NCBI GenBank assembly: GCA_039696685.1
Contig: CP155565.1
Span: 62,001-126,000 of the forward strand
From: Vibrio sp. CDRSL-10 TSBA
GTDB lineage: Bacteria; Pseudomonadota; Gammaproteobacteria; Enterobacterales; Vibrionaceae
Reading direction: 5' to 3'
DNA length: 64,000 nt
Of this stretch, positions 1 through 7,685 are shown in pieces. Position numbers and translations under genes: made by a program. The notes under the pieces were generated by a model. It made no database searches and was not told the DNA's origin. It saw only the letters and a list, made by a program, of their open reading frames with translations. Each line of letters begins with the position of its first letter. The first letter of the stretch is position 1.

Positions 1-2
1 TT

Positions 3-80
3 GATGGCAATAGTCTGGTCGATGACAATAGCTGGGTTGATGACAATGGCTTTGTCGATGACAACAGTATTGTCAGTTAA
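3..80 (+). CDS. C-terminal end of an unknown gene with hexapeptide repeats (partial)
   Basis: Reading from base 3 gives four consecutive six-residue units, DGNSLV, DDNSWV, DDNGFV and DDNSIV, then Ser and a TAA stop at 78-80. The 18-bp DNA period equals six codons, and in this frame the first two or three positions (D, D/G, N) are conserved while the last is always Val. This looks like the tail of a repeat protein whose body lies before the window. The family cannot be told from 25 residues. The other frames are also open here, so the frame choice rests on the regularity of the peptide repeat. Confidence 0.4.
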   Translation, partial: DGNSLVDDNSWVDDNGFVDDNSIVS

Positions 81-108
81 ACAGTGTTGTCGGTTAAATA
101 GTGTGGTG
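3..108 (+). repeat. Degenerate 18-bp tandem array (about six copies)
   Basis: Copies start at 3, 21, 39, 57, 75 and about 92. The first four share GATGACAA and are codon-phased inside the preceding gene. The last two, after the stop at 78-80, have drifted (AGTTAAACAG, GGTTAAATAG). The array therefore runs from coding into non-coding DNA, like others in this window. Confidence 0.7.
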
Positions 109-691
109 AGTGTGGAAAAAACCTCTGAGTTGTTAGTCAAGACCCTGCAACAGCATCCTGATACCTACCTTTCGATTGGAGAATTGCTGGAATCGCTCAA
201 ACGGCGTTTCTTACGGGGCGCTGTTAATCATGTTGAGTCTGGCCGGATTAATTCCCGGCATTTCATTTTTCGCCGGATTTGCCATTTTTTTGCTCGGCCT
301 GCAAATCATTGTTGGATTCCAGTCCCCGCGTCTGCCGAAACTGATTCAGCGTCGTCGTCTTAACCGCCATAAAACTCTGCGTTTTATCGAAGAGATGCGA
401 CCGTGGCTGGAGCGGGTAGAGCAATACATCAAACCGCGTTGGGAACCTCTGTCCAACTCAATGGCGCGGCGCGTTGTCGGCGTGATCATTTGTCTGTTAT
501 CTGCTGTTGCAGTGATGCCGCTGCCTTTTGTCAACTTTCCCCCTAATATTGCGATTATCTTATTTGCGCTGGGAATCATAGAGCGTGACGGTTTGTTCAT
601 GCTGATTGGTGGCGTGCTGAGCGTCTTCGCTGTCTGGGCCGGATATCTGTTGATGCGTATAGCACTCAACTCGCTGATGTTGGTATTATAA
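103..691 (+). CDS. ExoD-like exopolysaccharide synthesis membrane protein (frameshifted)
   Basis: About 195 residues after repair. The N-terminal part has the LSIGELLESL element typical of ExoD-family proteins. It is followed by hydrophobic segments around ALLIMLSLAGLIPGI, a basic linker (PRLPKLIQRRRLNR), and the conserved VMPLPFVNFPPNIAIILFALGIIERDG-type region and a final membrane segment. The reading frame changes at GTTTC 206-210; dropping one T gives ESLKRRSYGALLIML and a continuous protein. GTG at 103, 106 or 112 are possible starts just after the upstream stop; none has a clear ribosome site. ExoD was named in rhizobial polysaccharide mutants; the role in Vibrio is unknown. Confidence 0.7.
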
Positions 692-723
692 GACGTGTTA
701 AAGCAAAAGAAGTGATAGTAACT

Positions 724-1122
724 ATGGAAGCACAAGTTAAGTGGGTTGAAGATTTTAAATTTATTGGTGAATCTCAGTCCGGTCATTGTGTGGTGATGGA
801 TGGTAACGGCGGTGCGACTGCGCCAAGCCCGATGGAGATGGTGTTGATGGCTGCGGGTGGCTGCAGCTCGGTTGATGTGGTTGATGGCCTTAAATCTGCC
901 GAGCAACAAGTACACAGCTGCATCGCAAAGTTGACTACTGAGCGTCGTGACACGGCGCCGCGTCTGTTTACCAAAGTCAATATTCACTTTGTGATCTCCG
1001 GCCAGCAACTCGATGAGTCGGTGGTTGAAAAGGTCACCGCGGATTCGCTGCAAAAATACTGCTCGGTATGTCTGATGCTGGGGGCCGGAGTGGAAATGAC
1101 CCATAGCTGGGAAATTTGCTGA
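724..1122 (+). CDS. OsmC/YhfA-family protein
   Basis: A 132-residue OsmC-like protein starting at ATG 724, with an AAAGAAG ribosome site about 10 bp upstream; a GTG at 712 is in frame but less well placed. Two cysteine regions are visible: GGCSSVDVVDGL in the middle and KYCSVCLMLGAG near the end, matching the paired reactive cysteines of the OsmC/Ohr fold. The PSPMEMVLMAAGGC motif is typical of the YhfA branch. OsmC relatives reduce organic peroxides, but the YhfA branch has no settled function. It lies 32 bp after the ExoD-like gene and may share its transcript; a terminator follows at 1164. Confidence 0.85.
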   Translation: MEAQVKWVEDFKFIGESQSGHCVVMDGNGGATAPSPMEMVLMAAGGCSSVDVVDGLKSAEQQVHSCIAKLTTERRDTAPRLFTKVNIHFVISGQQLDESVVEKVTADSLQKYCSVCLMLGAGVEMTHSWEIC

Positions 1123-1163
1123 TCGGAAGCGTGACTTAAAAACAAGCCGTGCTTAAAAATGAG

Positions 1164-1189
1164 AAACCGGGTGAAAGCCCGGTTTTTTC
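1164..1189 (+). terminator. Rho-independent terminator after the OsmC-like gene
   Basis: AAACCGGG and CCCGGTTT form an 8-bp stem around a TGAAAG loop, followed by a short T run. Confidence 0.85.
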
Positions 1190-1252
1190 TTTCCTCAAAT
1201 TCAGTGCTTTGACTATGCTTAGCGCACGTCTGATAAATCTATCATTACTAGT

Positions 1253-1882
1253 ATGGCAGTCAAAGGTCACATCACTGAGTGGTATGCCGCTCAGGGATAC
1301 GGTTACGTTACTCCTGAACAGGATGCCCGGCGTATCAAGTTCTACCGACAGGATGTGTCCCGCTCGGTCGACAGCCTGCGTGCCGGACGTCCGGTTCGTT
1401 TTCGCATTGTAGAGGATGCGCAGGGCAACAGCCGTGCGCTGCAGCTGGATAGCCTGCGTCCCTGCCCGTGGCTGACTCTGTTGTCAGTGTGGTTTTTAGC
1501 CGCGCTGGTCGGCGGCATTCTGTTTTGGTCCTATCCCCTGCAAGTTGGGCTGTTCTATCTTATTTTGACGAGTCTGCTTTGGCTGGTTTGTGTGCTGGAG
1601 TGGCGTGCGGAAAGGCATAACAAGCCCGTGACGGGTGATGCTGCCATGCTGTTTTTGTGCGGTATCGGTGGATGGCCGGGCGCTCTGACCGGTGCTTATC
1701 TGTTTCGGTTGCAGGCTCGCTCCTTGGTGTATAGCACGCTGTTATTCATCGTTATTGTCATTCACATCGCTCTGGTAGGCTGGAGTCTGACCCCGCAGGG
1801 AATGCAGACTCTGCAACCCATAGTCGCTTCGGTGCTGGCTCACGTGAGTTTGGTGGCCCGCGAGTTTGGCTGGGTCTTTTGA
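1253..1882 (+). CDS. DUF1294 protein with N-terminal cold-shock-like domain
   Basis: A 209-residue protein. Residues 1-70 resemble a cold-shock OB fold (GHITEWYAAQGYGYVTPE, then RPVRFRIVEDAQGNSRALQL). The C-terminal part has membrane segments and the DUF1294 signature (DAAMLFLCGIGGWPGALTGAYLFR). This fusion is recurrent in gammaproteobacteria; the function is not established, and a membrane-tethered nucleic-acid-binding role is only a guess. ATG 1253 is the only sensible start. The gene stands alone between a terminator and the tandem array at 1904. Confidence 0.85.
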   Translation: MAVKGHITEWYAAQGYGYVTPEQDARRIKFYRQDVSRSVDSLRAGRPVRFRIVEDAQGNSRALQLDSLRPCPWLTLLSVWFLAALVGGILFWSYPLQVGLFYLILTSLLWLVCVLEWRAERHNKPVTGDAAMLFLCGIGGWPGALTGAYLFRLQARSLVYSTLLFIVIVIHIALVGWSLTPQGMQTLQPIVASVLAHVSLVAREFGWVF

Positions 1883-1903
1883 CTGTGCTGGTTGAGTGCT
1901 GCC

Positions 1904-1959
1904 GGTATCTCTAAACAGGGGCTGGTATCTCTAAACAGGGTTGGTATATCTAAACAGGG
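1904..1959 (+). repeat. Three tandem copies, 19-20 bp unit
   Basis: GGTATCTCTAAACAGGG occurs at 1904-1920 and 1924-1940, and with one change (GGTATATCTAAACAGGG) at 1943-1959. The array sits in the leader of the acetyltransferase gene, 20 bp after the preceding stop codon. Confidence 0.9.
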
Positions 1960-2035
1960 AAAGTTAACCCGCGAGTTTTTCTCTTTTTTCCGCACACAAT
2001 CCGGGTACTCTTGCAGTAATAACATGAGGTGCCCG

Positions 2036-2609
2036 ATGACAGAATTAGAAAAGATGATTGCCGGTGAGGTTTTCGATGCGAACGATCAAGCTATCGCGAC
2101 TTTACGCCAGCGAGCGACCGAACTGAAAGTCGAGATCAATCAGAGTGTGTGTGATGTTGAGCGGCATAAGTTGCAAACAGAACTGTTTGCTGCATTTGGT
2201 GCCGACAGTATCGTCCAGGCACCGTTTTACTGTGAATTTGGTAAGACGATTACCATTGGCAGCCGAACGTTTATAAATATGAATGTGACCATGTTGGATA
2301 ATGCACCGATTACGATTGGCAATCATGTCCTTATCGGTCCTAACAGCCAGTTTTATACCCCTTCTCATGCTCTTGATTACCGACATCGCCGTGAATGGGA
2401 GGCATTCAGTCAGCCGATTGTGATCGAAGATGATGTCTGGATTGGCGGCAACGTCGTGATCAATCAGGGCGTCACGATTGGTGCCCGTTTCTGTGGTGGC
2501 GGCCAATTCTGTGGTCAATCATGATGTGCCGCCGGATACCCTGGTTGGTGGTACACCTGCGCGTATTATTCGTTACCTTAATAATGGTAGGGATACTTCT
2601 CTGTGCTGA
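2036..2609 (+). CDS. Maltose/galactoside O-acetyltransferase family (frameshifted)
   Basis: About 190 residues after repair. The N-terminal helical region begins MTELEKMIAGEVFDAND, the usual start of Maa/LacA-type sugar acetyltransferases. The left-handed beta-helix follows, with hexapeptide-repeat features (ITIGNHVLIGPN, YTPSHALD with the catalytic-type His, IEDDVWIGGNVVINQGVTIGA). The frame breaks at GTTTC 2487-2491; removing one T continues as ARSVVAANSVVNHDVPP and ends at the TGA 2607-2609. ATG 2036 is preceded by GAGGTG. The enzyme transfers acetyl from acetyl-CoA to a sugar hydroxyl; the real substrate is not known. Confidence 0.85.
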
Positions 2610-2661
2610 CGATTTCAGTTAAAGTTCGTTCTCTTTTCTGATTACTTTTCCGGAGCCTGTT

Positions 2662-3588
2662 TTGGCACTGCACATATGTACCGTTTACGGTGTTGCAGCC
2701 ATATTATTATGGAGTTGCGTTGCGGGTTTAGTTCGTATGGTCGCGGAGCAGTTCAGCCCGACCGGCGGGGCTGCCCTGATTTATACGGTTGCCAGCGTGT
2801 TTCTGGTCGGGGTGATGGGGATTCCCCGCATTAATCGCTTTTCCTTGCGCTATCTTATCATCGGCGGGGCGCTGTTTGTCAGCTACGAGATTTGCCTTGC
2901 GCTGGCTTTGGGAATGGCACACTCCCGTCACCAAGCGCTGGAAATGTCGGTGATTAACTACCTGTGGCCGGCATTGACCGTACTGTTTACCGTTATTTCC
3001 AGTCGGCAACCTGTCAGCCGCTGGGTTTATCCATGTATCCTGGTCGCTTTTCTCGGTGTTGCCTGGGCGATTTCAGGTGACAGCGGTTTATCGCTGGAGC
3101 AAATTGCCGGCAATGTGTCGGGCAATCCGATGGCGTATACCATGGCTGCATTGGGCGCCGTGATTTGGGCGGTGTATTGCAACGTCACCCGGGTGATTGC
3201 CAATGGTCAGAATGCAGTCACTCTGTTTTTTATCGCTACGGCGCTCATTCTTTGGGTGAAATATGTATCAGGAGATGAACCCGCGCTGCAGTTCACCGTT
3301 CCGTCCGCTCTGACGCTTGTGCTCACTGCTGTGGTGATGGGCAGCGGCTATGCGCTTTGGAATCAGGCGATTCTGGCCGGTAATATGCTGCTGTTGGCAA
3401 CCTTGTCATATTTTACCCCGGTATTTTCGACCCTGTTTTCCTGCCTGATTCTTGGCGTGGTGCTGGGCAGCCATTTCTGGCAGGGAGTGGTGATGGTGAC
3501 GCTGGCATCTTTAGTGTGCTGGTGGGTAACCCGCCATAGCTCCGCGGCGGAGCAGCCAAGCGTATCTCCAACGGAGAAAACGGTTTAG
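2662..3588 (+). CDS. yddG: YddG-type aromatic amino-acid exporter (EamA/DMT superfamily)
   Basis: 308 residues with about ten membrane segments. It follows E. coli YddG closely in several blocks: VSYEICLALALG, MSVINYLWPALTVLF, a central AALGAVIWAVYCNVT, and SYFTPVFSTLFS followed by FWQGVVMV. YddG exports aromatic amino acids across the inner membrane. The start is a TTG at 2662 with GGAG seven bases upstream. Its presence fits other aromatic-metabolism genes in the window (phhAB), though it is not near them. A bidirectional terminator follows at 3631. Confidence 0.85.
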   Translation: MALHICTVYGVAAILLWSCVAGLVRMVAEQFSPTGGAALIYTVASVFLVGVMGIPRINRFSLRYLIIGGALFVSYEICLALALGMAHSRHQALEMSVINYLWPALTVLFTVISSRQPVSRWVYPCILVAFLGVAWAISGDSGLSLEQIAGNVSGNPMAYTMAALGAVIWAVYCNVTRVIANGQNAVTLFFIATALILWVKYVSGDEPALQFTVPSALTLVLTAVVMGSGYALWNQAILAGNMLLLATLSYFTPVFSTLFSCLILGVVLGSHFWQGVVMVTLASLVCWWVTRHSSAAEQPSVSPTEKTV

Positions 3589-3617
3589 CGATCGCTGTGG
3601 TTAGCTTATCACTGCTT
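3582..3617 (+). repeat. Two degenerate copies starting at the yddG stop
   Basis: GGTTTAGCGATCGCTGT (3582-3598, containing the TAG stop at 3586-3588) is followed by GGTTAGCTTATCACTGCT. Similarity is modest. Confidence 0.4.
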
Positions 3618-3630
3618 TGGGTCCGGACAT

Positions 3631-3665
3631 AAAAAAGCGACGTGGTTTGGCACGTCGCTTTTTAT
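3631..3665. terminator. Bidirectional terminator between yddG and the CDF gene
   Basis: AAAAAGCGACGTG and CACGTCGCTTTTT pair around a GTTTGG loop, with A and T runs on both sides, so it can serve the two converging genes. Confidence 0.9.
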
Positions 3666-3673
3666 CAGGGTGT

Positions 3674-3718
3674 TTGTTATCTGATTACTTGTTATCAGAT
3701 TAGTTTGCTCAGTTAACC
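3674..3718 (+). repeat. 15-bp tandem copies after the terminator
   Basis: TTGTTATCTGATTAC (3674-3688) and TTGTTATCAGATTAG (3689-3703) differ at two of 15 positions; a third, weaker copy begins TTTGCTCAG. Confidence 0.75.
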
Positions 3719-3773
3719 GCTTATCAACCGAACGTGGGCCTGGCTAACCTTAATTGGCGCACTTAGCTGATGA

Positions 3774-3843
3774 TCTCTAGCCGCGATCTTGAGCAGTAAT
3801 CTCAAGTAGCGATGTTACCTGTCTCAAGTCGCAATGTTAACGG
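3774..3843 (-). repeat. 22-26 bp array duplicating the CDF gene end with its stop codon
   Basis: On the minus strand the last codons of the CDF gene plus stop (AACATTGCGACTTGAGACAGG) are repeated directly as AACATCGCTACTTGAGATTAC. The copies are 3822-3843 and 3800-3821; a weaker copy lies at 3774-3799. Both clear copies would encode NIAT-stop. Confidence 0.75.
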
Positions 3844-4720
3844 TGATCTGCAGTTTCAGCGGCAGCTTGGCCAGGCGCTTTTTAATGGTTTCGCGCGTTT
3901 GTTCAATATCTTCCAGCAAAATCACTTCACTGCTGTCCGGGTAAATATCGACGTCGACCCAAAGTTCGCGACCTACTTTGGTCACACCGGCCAGTTCTAT
4001 TTCCTGATCGGACTCTTTACCGGCATCAAATACACTTTGGTCAACGGTTTGACAAATCTCTTTACTCGGCGCCATCAGGAAGATTTCGCGCAGAGCTGAA
4101 GTCAGCATTTGGAACGGTACTTTGATGAAGTAAAACGACATCGCTAACATCATCATCGGGTCGGCATACACTGCGTAAGGTGCCAAAGGTGTTAGTGACA
4201 TTCCCCAGGCAATCACGAAACCAGCGGTCACTGCAACGCTCAACATGGCATCCATCTGCCACTGCTTCACTTCAGCATCGATAAGACCAGAAGTACGGCG
4301 TTTGTTCAGTGATGCCATGTACCACCATGCAAAACCACAACCGATCACGTTGATGGCACCGAATGCAGTGGCAATCGACGCATCGACTTCACGTCCGCCG
4401 GTGAACATGGCACCAATTGCAGAGTAAAGCGAGTAACCCACCACCAGCAGAATCACCGCACCTTTAACCGCAATCACGGCAGGTTCGAGCACCGCGCGTC
4501 CGAACGGAAAACGTTCATCAGACGGTTTCATAATGTAACGTGATGTCGCGAGCGACAATAATGTTAACAGCAGGCTGACCAGTGAATAAACACCATCAAA
4601 CATAATCACCAGTGAGCCGACGAGCAGACCGATCACTAACCCGCCGCCTGCAAAAAGTGATGCAAAAAGGGCAGAGAGGGTCAGGACACGCTTTTCGTTA
4701 TACGTTGTTCGAGCACACAT
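3824..4720 (-). CDS. Cation diffusion facilitator family transporter
   Basis: 298 residues with six predicted membrane segments and a C-terminal cytoplasmic domain. An Asp in the second segment (IMFDGVYSLVSLLLTL) and another in the fifth (VYADPMMMLAMSF) sit where CDF proteins bind metal. The basic block FPFGRAVLEP after segment two is the family's usual loop. CDF proteins export Zn, Fe, Co or Mn in exchange for protons; the specificity cannot be read here. ATG 4720 is preceded on the minus strand by ACAGGT. Its 3' end is tandemly duplicated (3774-3843). Confidence 0.85.
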   Translation of the reverse strand: MCARTTYNEKRVLTLSALFASLFAGGGLVIGLLVGSLVIMFDGVYSLVSLLLTLLSLATSRYIMKPSDERFPFGRAVLEPAVIAVKGAVILLVVGYSLYSAIGAMFTGGREVDASIATAFGAINVIGCGFAWWYMASLNKRRTSGLIDAEVKQWQMDAMLSVAVTAGFVIAWGMSLTPLAPYAVYADPMMMLAMSFYFIKVPFQMLTSALREIFLMAPSKEICQTVDQSVFDAGKESDQEIELAGVTKVGRELWVDVDIYPDSSEVILLEDIEQTRETIKKRLAKLPLKLQITVNIAT

Positions 4721-5086
4721 TTGATTTATACCTGTAAGAAACTGACGTTATTCTCGCCTAAACCTGGCCTTTTACAACGACGATTTGCATTCCCAGTTGG
4801 TTTAAATTTAACCGTTTTTGATTTTGTTTAATAAAATCATAGAGATGGGGTGTGTTTTTGCTGTCACTAATTTTGACGCTGAGTGGCATGCCGCCATGTT
4901 GAACGCAAGAGACAATGCGTCACTCAGACCGGCAATCAACAGCCCAAGGCCAATTCGGCGTTGAGCTGCAGGTTAGTAGTTGCATGAAAAAAGGGGGACT
5001 GAATCGATGGTGATTATTGGTACTGGCAGAGAGAAAATCAGCATATATTTTTTAAATAATCATATACTTAAAAACTAAGCGGATAT
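4721..5086. other. Intergenic region between CDF and LysR genes
   Basis: 366 bp, AT-rich next to the LysR stop. It must hold the CDF promoter. The only structure I see is an imperfect dyad, CTGAGTG near 4879 and CACTCAG near 4920. No open reading frame of interest. Confidence 0.5.
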
Positions 5087-5966
5087 TTAGAAATCAAACA
5101 GATAGTCACTCAGTTTATCCGAAAGCCAGGCCATCGCCGGATCTTCGGTACTGCCGGTCAGGGTAAACATGCAATAGTCTTCCTGAGTCAGACCGTAGGT
5201 ATGGCGAATCACCGCCAGGCGCTGCTCACGCAGATGGTTGCGGATCAATGGTTCAGGCAGTACCCCCCAGGCGCTCTCGGTCAGTATGGTACTGAGCATG
5301 TATTCAAAACTGGAAAAACCGATATAACGGCGTGAAAACGGTCCGAGGCTGGAGTTATCCTGCTCGTTGAGATACACCATGACCGCCTGCATCGATTTAC
5401 GCAGGTCTTCATCGGTTACCCGTTTGAGTTTGGTTAGTGGATGGGTGGCACTGCATACTGACATCATGCGGATTTTACCCAGTGGTTGATAGCTGATGCG
5501 CGCATCGTCCAGACGTTCATAATCAACGCCAAAAGCAAAATCGACCTGTTGGGTCGCGACCAAGCTGGCCAGGTCACCACTGGAAGCCAGCACCAGGTTA
5601 AATGAGGTATTGGGGAACAGTTTATTAAGCGAATGGGCGAGTTCCTGCCAAACCGTGTCAGGCAATGAGTCGTCACGGGCTATCCATACTTCAGCGGCAA
5701 ATTCATCGGAGACCTGAGAACAGGTGCGGCGAATCCGTGTCGCGGTAATCATTATGCTTTCGCAATCTTTATAGATGGCCTTGCCCGCCTCGGAAAGGCT
5801 GACATTATTGCCGGTACGCACGAAGAGTTTCGACGCCCAGCTCACTCTCAAACGCTTTGATGGCCATGCTCAGTTTAGTGCGATTACACTCAAGTTGGCG
5901 GGCTGCCTCGGACACCGAGCCGGTGTCTGCAATAGTACAGAATGCTTCAATCTGCGACAAGTTCAT
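5087..5966 (-). CDS. LysR-family transcriptional regulator (frameshifted)
   Basis: About 292 residues after repair. From ATG 5966 the helix-turn-helix reads MNLSQIEAFCTIADTGSVSE, continues AARQLECNRTKLSMAIKAFE, and then loses frame at GTTTC 5827-5831 (plus strand). Removing one base gives GVELFVRTGNNVSLSEAGK and joins the effector-binding domain (DLASLVATQQVDFAFGVDYE). The target is unknown. Neighbours are the CDF gene on the same strand and a divergent methyltransferase across a 270-bp gap, either of which it might regulate. Confidence 0.8.
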
Positions 5967-6237
5967 AACGGTCTCTGGGAGTTAAAGTGTGTGAATCATA
6001 TACAATTTTCTCGGTGCTGCCTATGTGCTGAATTTATCACCAATTGACACAAGTAGAGACACTGCAGCACAAGATTGTGTGGTAACTCTATGAACTTCTC
6101 TTTATTTTGGTTTAATCTTGGAGTGTTTGAGTCGTCTCAAACAGAGGGATTCGTTTGGTTTACCCCAATCCTGAGTCCGGCTGTTTGAGTTTACTTGGGC
6201 ACAAAGCCTGAAGACAAGAAGTTACACGGAGGCCATG

Positions 6238-6819
6238 ATGGCACAAAACTGGGACGAATATGCAGCGAGCTGGGAGCAAGATGAAGCGACCGTGGTTTTC
6301 GCCAACAACGTCTTTGAGCAACTGAATAAGCTGACTTCCCTTGAGGGCAAGCACGTGCTTGATTTTGGTTGCGGCACCGGATTATTGAGTCAGTGGATGT
6401 CGCCGTTGGCGAAAGATATCGTTTCTCTGGATTCGTCAGAGGCGATGATTGAAGAGCTGGATAAAAAAGAACTGGCGAATGTGGAGCCCGTGGTGGATCA
6501 CCTGACCCGCGGTTTGGTGGCTCAGCATCCGGCATTTCGTAAACAATTTGATTTAGTGGTGGCGTCATCCGTATGCGGTTATGTCGCCAATCTCGATGAA
6601 GTGGCCGAAATTATATACTCGCTACTGGATGAAGGCGGTCTGTTCGTGCACTGGGACTGGCTGGTGGCGGAAGATGATCCTGAGTTTGGCCTGAGCGAGT
6701 CAGAGGTCAAATCAACGCTGACTAAGGCCGGCTTTACTGATGTCGAAACCGTCACCGCGTTTGAAGTGGCAACACCACAAGGCGTCATGCCAGTCATTAT
6801 GGGTATCGGCCGCAAATAA
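6238..6819 (+). CDS. Class I SAM-dependent methyltransferase
   Basis: 193 residues. Motif I is clear (HVLDFGCGTGLLSQWM), followed by the acidic end of strand 2 (IVSLDSSEAMIEEL) and a motif-II-like FDLVVASSVCGYV. ATG 6238 has GGAGG five bases before it; ATG 6235 is in frame but too close. The substrate is unknown; small soluble enzymes of this type methylate small molecules or proteins. Single-gene transcript ending in the terminator at 6851. Confidence 0.85.
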   Translation: MAQNWDEYAASWEQDEATVVFANNVFEQLNKLTSLEGKHVLDFGCGTGLLSQWMSPLAKDIVSLDSSEAMIEELDKKELANVEPVVDHLTRGLVAQHPAFRKQFDLVVASSVCGYVANLDEVAEIIYSLLDEGGLFVHWDWLVAEDDPEFGLSESEVKSTLTKAGFTDVETVTAFEVATPQGVMPVIMGIGRK

Positions 6820-6850
6820 AGCAGCGCGATTCCGCCCCCTCAATTCTATG

Positions 6851-6880
6851 AACCGCAGCCCGTTAGTGTTGCGGTTTTTT
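6851..6880 (+). terminator. Terminator after the methyltransferase
   Basis: AACCGCA and TGCGGTT pair over a 12-base loop, followed by a T run. Confidence 0.8.
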
Positions 6881-6908
6881 ATTGCCAGTCGGTTATTTCC
6901 AGTCTGTT
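6881..6908 (+). repeat. 14-bp direct tandem duplication after a terminator
   Basis: ATTGCCAGTCGGTT (6881-6894) and ATTTCCAGTCTGTT (6895-6908) follow the T run of the terminator directly. Confidence 0.6.
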
Positions 6909-6983
6909 ACCCCCCCTCCATTGCAGTTTTTACTCAAATTTATTTTATTACTTTTCAATTAATTACATGCCACCTCTGCTTTT

Positions 6984-7020
6984 CTTAAGAAAAGCTTGTG
7001 GTTCTTAAGTTTTCCTTAAG
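6984..7020 (+). promoter_or_regulatory. PmrA/QseB-type box: CTTAAG-N5-CTTAAG
   Basis: CTTAAG at 7004-7009 and again at 7015-7020, separated by TTTTC, gives a perfect direct repeat at 11-bp spacing, the layout recognised by PmrA/BasR/QseB-type OmpR regulators. A third CTTAAG lies at 6984-6989. It is 48 bp before the first gene of a cluster that ends with such a regulator, which suggests autoregulation. Inferred from sequence only. Confidence 0.55.
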
Positions 7021-7067
7021 CTTGTGTTTTTAAGCTCTTTAGGTAAGTCACCAAAGAGGGCTTTTGA

Positions 7068-7685
7068 ATGAAAGACTTTTTTCAGGATCATCAACTGCAA
7101 CTTGCGATCGTTGATCGTAACCATCCTGACCGCGCCGATGTTGAACACTACATAGCGCAGCGTTATTCGCTCGCGTTTGATGCCCGGCTCGACACTTTTA
7201 TGCCGACGTTTATGGCACTGATGGATAACAACCAGATTAAATCCTTATGCGGCTACCGCGTCGCCGGTGATGAACCGCTGTTTCTGGAGCAGTATCTGGA
7301 CCAGCCAGCGGATGTTTTGCTGGCGCAGGTATTTGCTAAGCGGGTCGACCGACATCAGTTGATTGAATTTGGTCAGTTAGCCTCTTTCTCGAAAGGTTTC
7401 TCTTCGCTGCACTTTTTACTGATGACTCAGAAACTGGTCGAGCAAGGGTATGAATGGTGTGTCTTCACCGCGACCGATCCACTCTACGCCATGATGTCCA
7501 GATTGGGGCTCGACACTGTTATTTTGGCGGAGGCTGACCCGTCGCGTATCCCGAACGCAGCAACGATCTGGGGAAATTATTATCAATATCAGCCTCGTAT
7601 CGTGGCGGGACATCTGAGAGGTGCGCTACAGCATCTGCAAGCGCTGTTTGCTGCGCGTCAGCATCGTTTGGGCGGTATTTTATGA
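7068..7685 (+). CDS. Thermostable-hemolysin (delta-VPH) family protein
   Basis: 205 residues matching the T_hemolysin family. The N-terminal part (HYIAQRYSLAFDARLDTFMP) and the core (LIEFGQLASFSKGFSSLHFLLMTQKLVEQG, WCVFTATDPLYAMMSRLG) resemble GNAT/autoinducer-synthase-like acyltransferases more than a pore-forming toxin. The hemolytic label comes from the V. parahaemolyticus homologue; an enzymatic role in the pathway that follows is my inference. ATG 7068 has GAGGG seven bases upstream. Its stop overlaps the start of the next gene (ATGA), so translation is probably coupled. First gene of the 7-13 kb cluster. Confidence 0.8.
   Translation: MKDFFQDHQLQLAIVDRNHPDRADVEHYIAQRYSLAFDARLDTFMPTFMALMDNNQIKSLCGYRVAGDEPLFLEQYLDQPADVLLAQVFAKRVDRHQLIEFGQLASFSKGFSSLHFLLMTQKLVEQGYEWCVFTATDPLYAMMSRLGLDTVILAEADPSRIPNAATIWGNYYQYQPRIVAGHLRGALQHLQALFAARQHRLGGIL

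Noticed and set aside
346..1104. 252-codon open frame on the minus strand opposite the ExoD-like and OsmC genes
   Set aside because: It is antisense to two recognisable genes, His/Arg/Thr-rich, and has no family features; a shadow frame.
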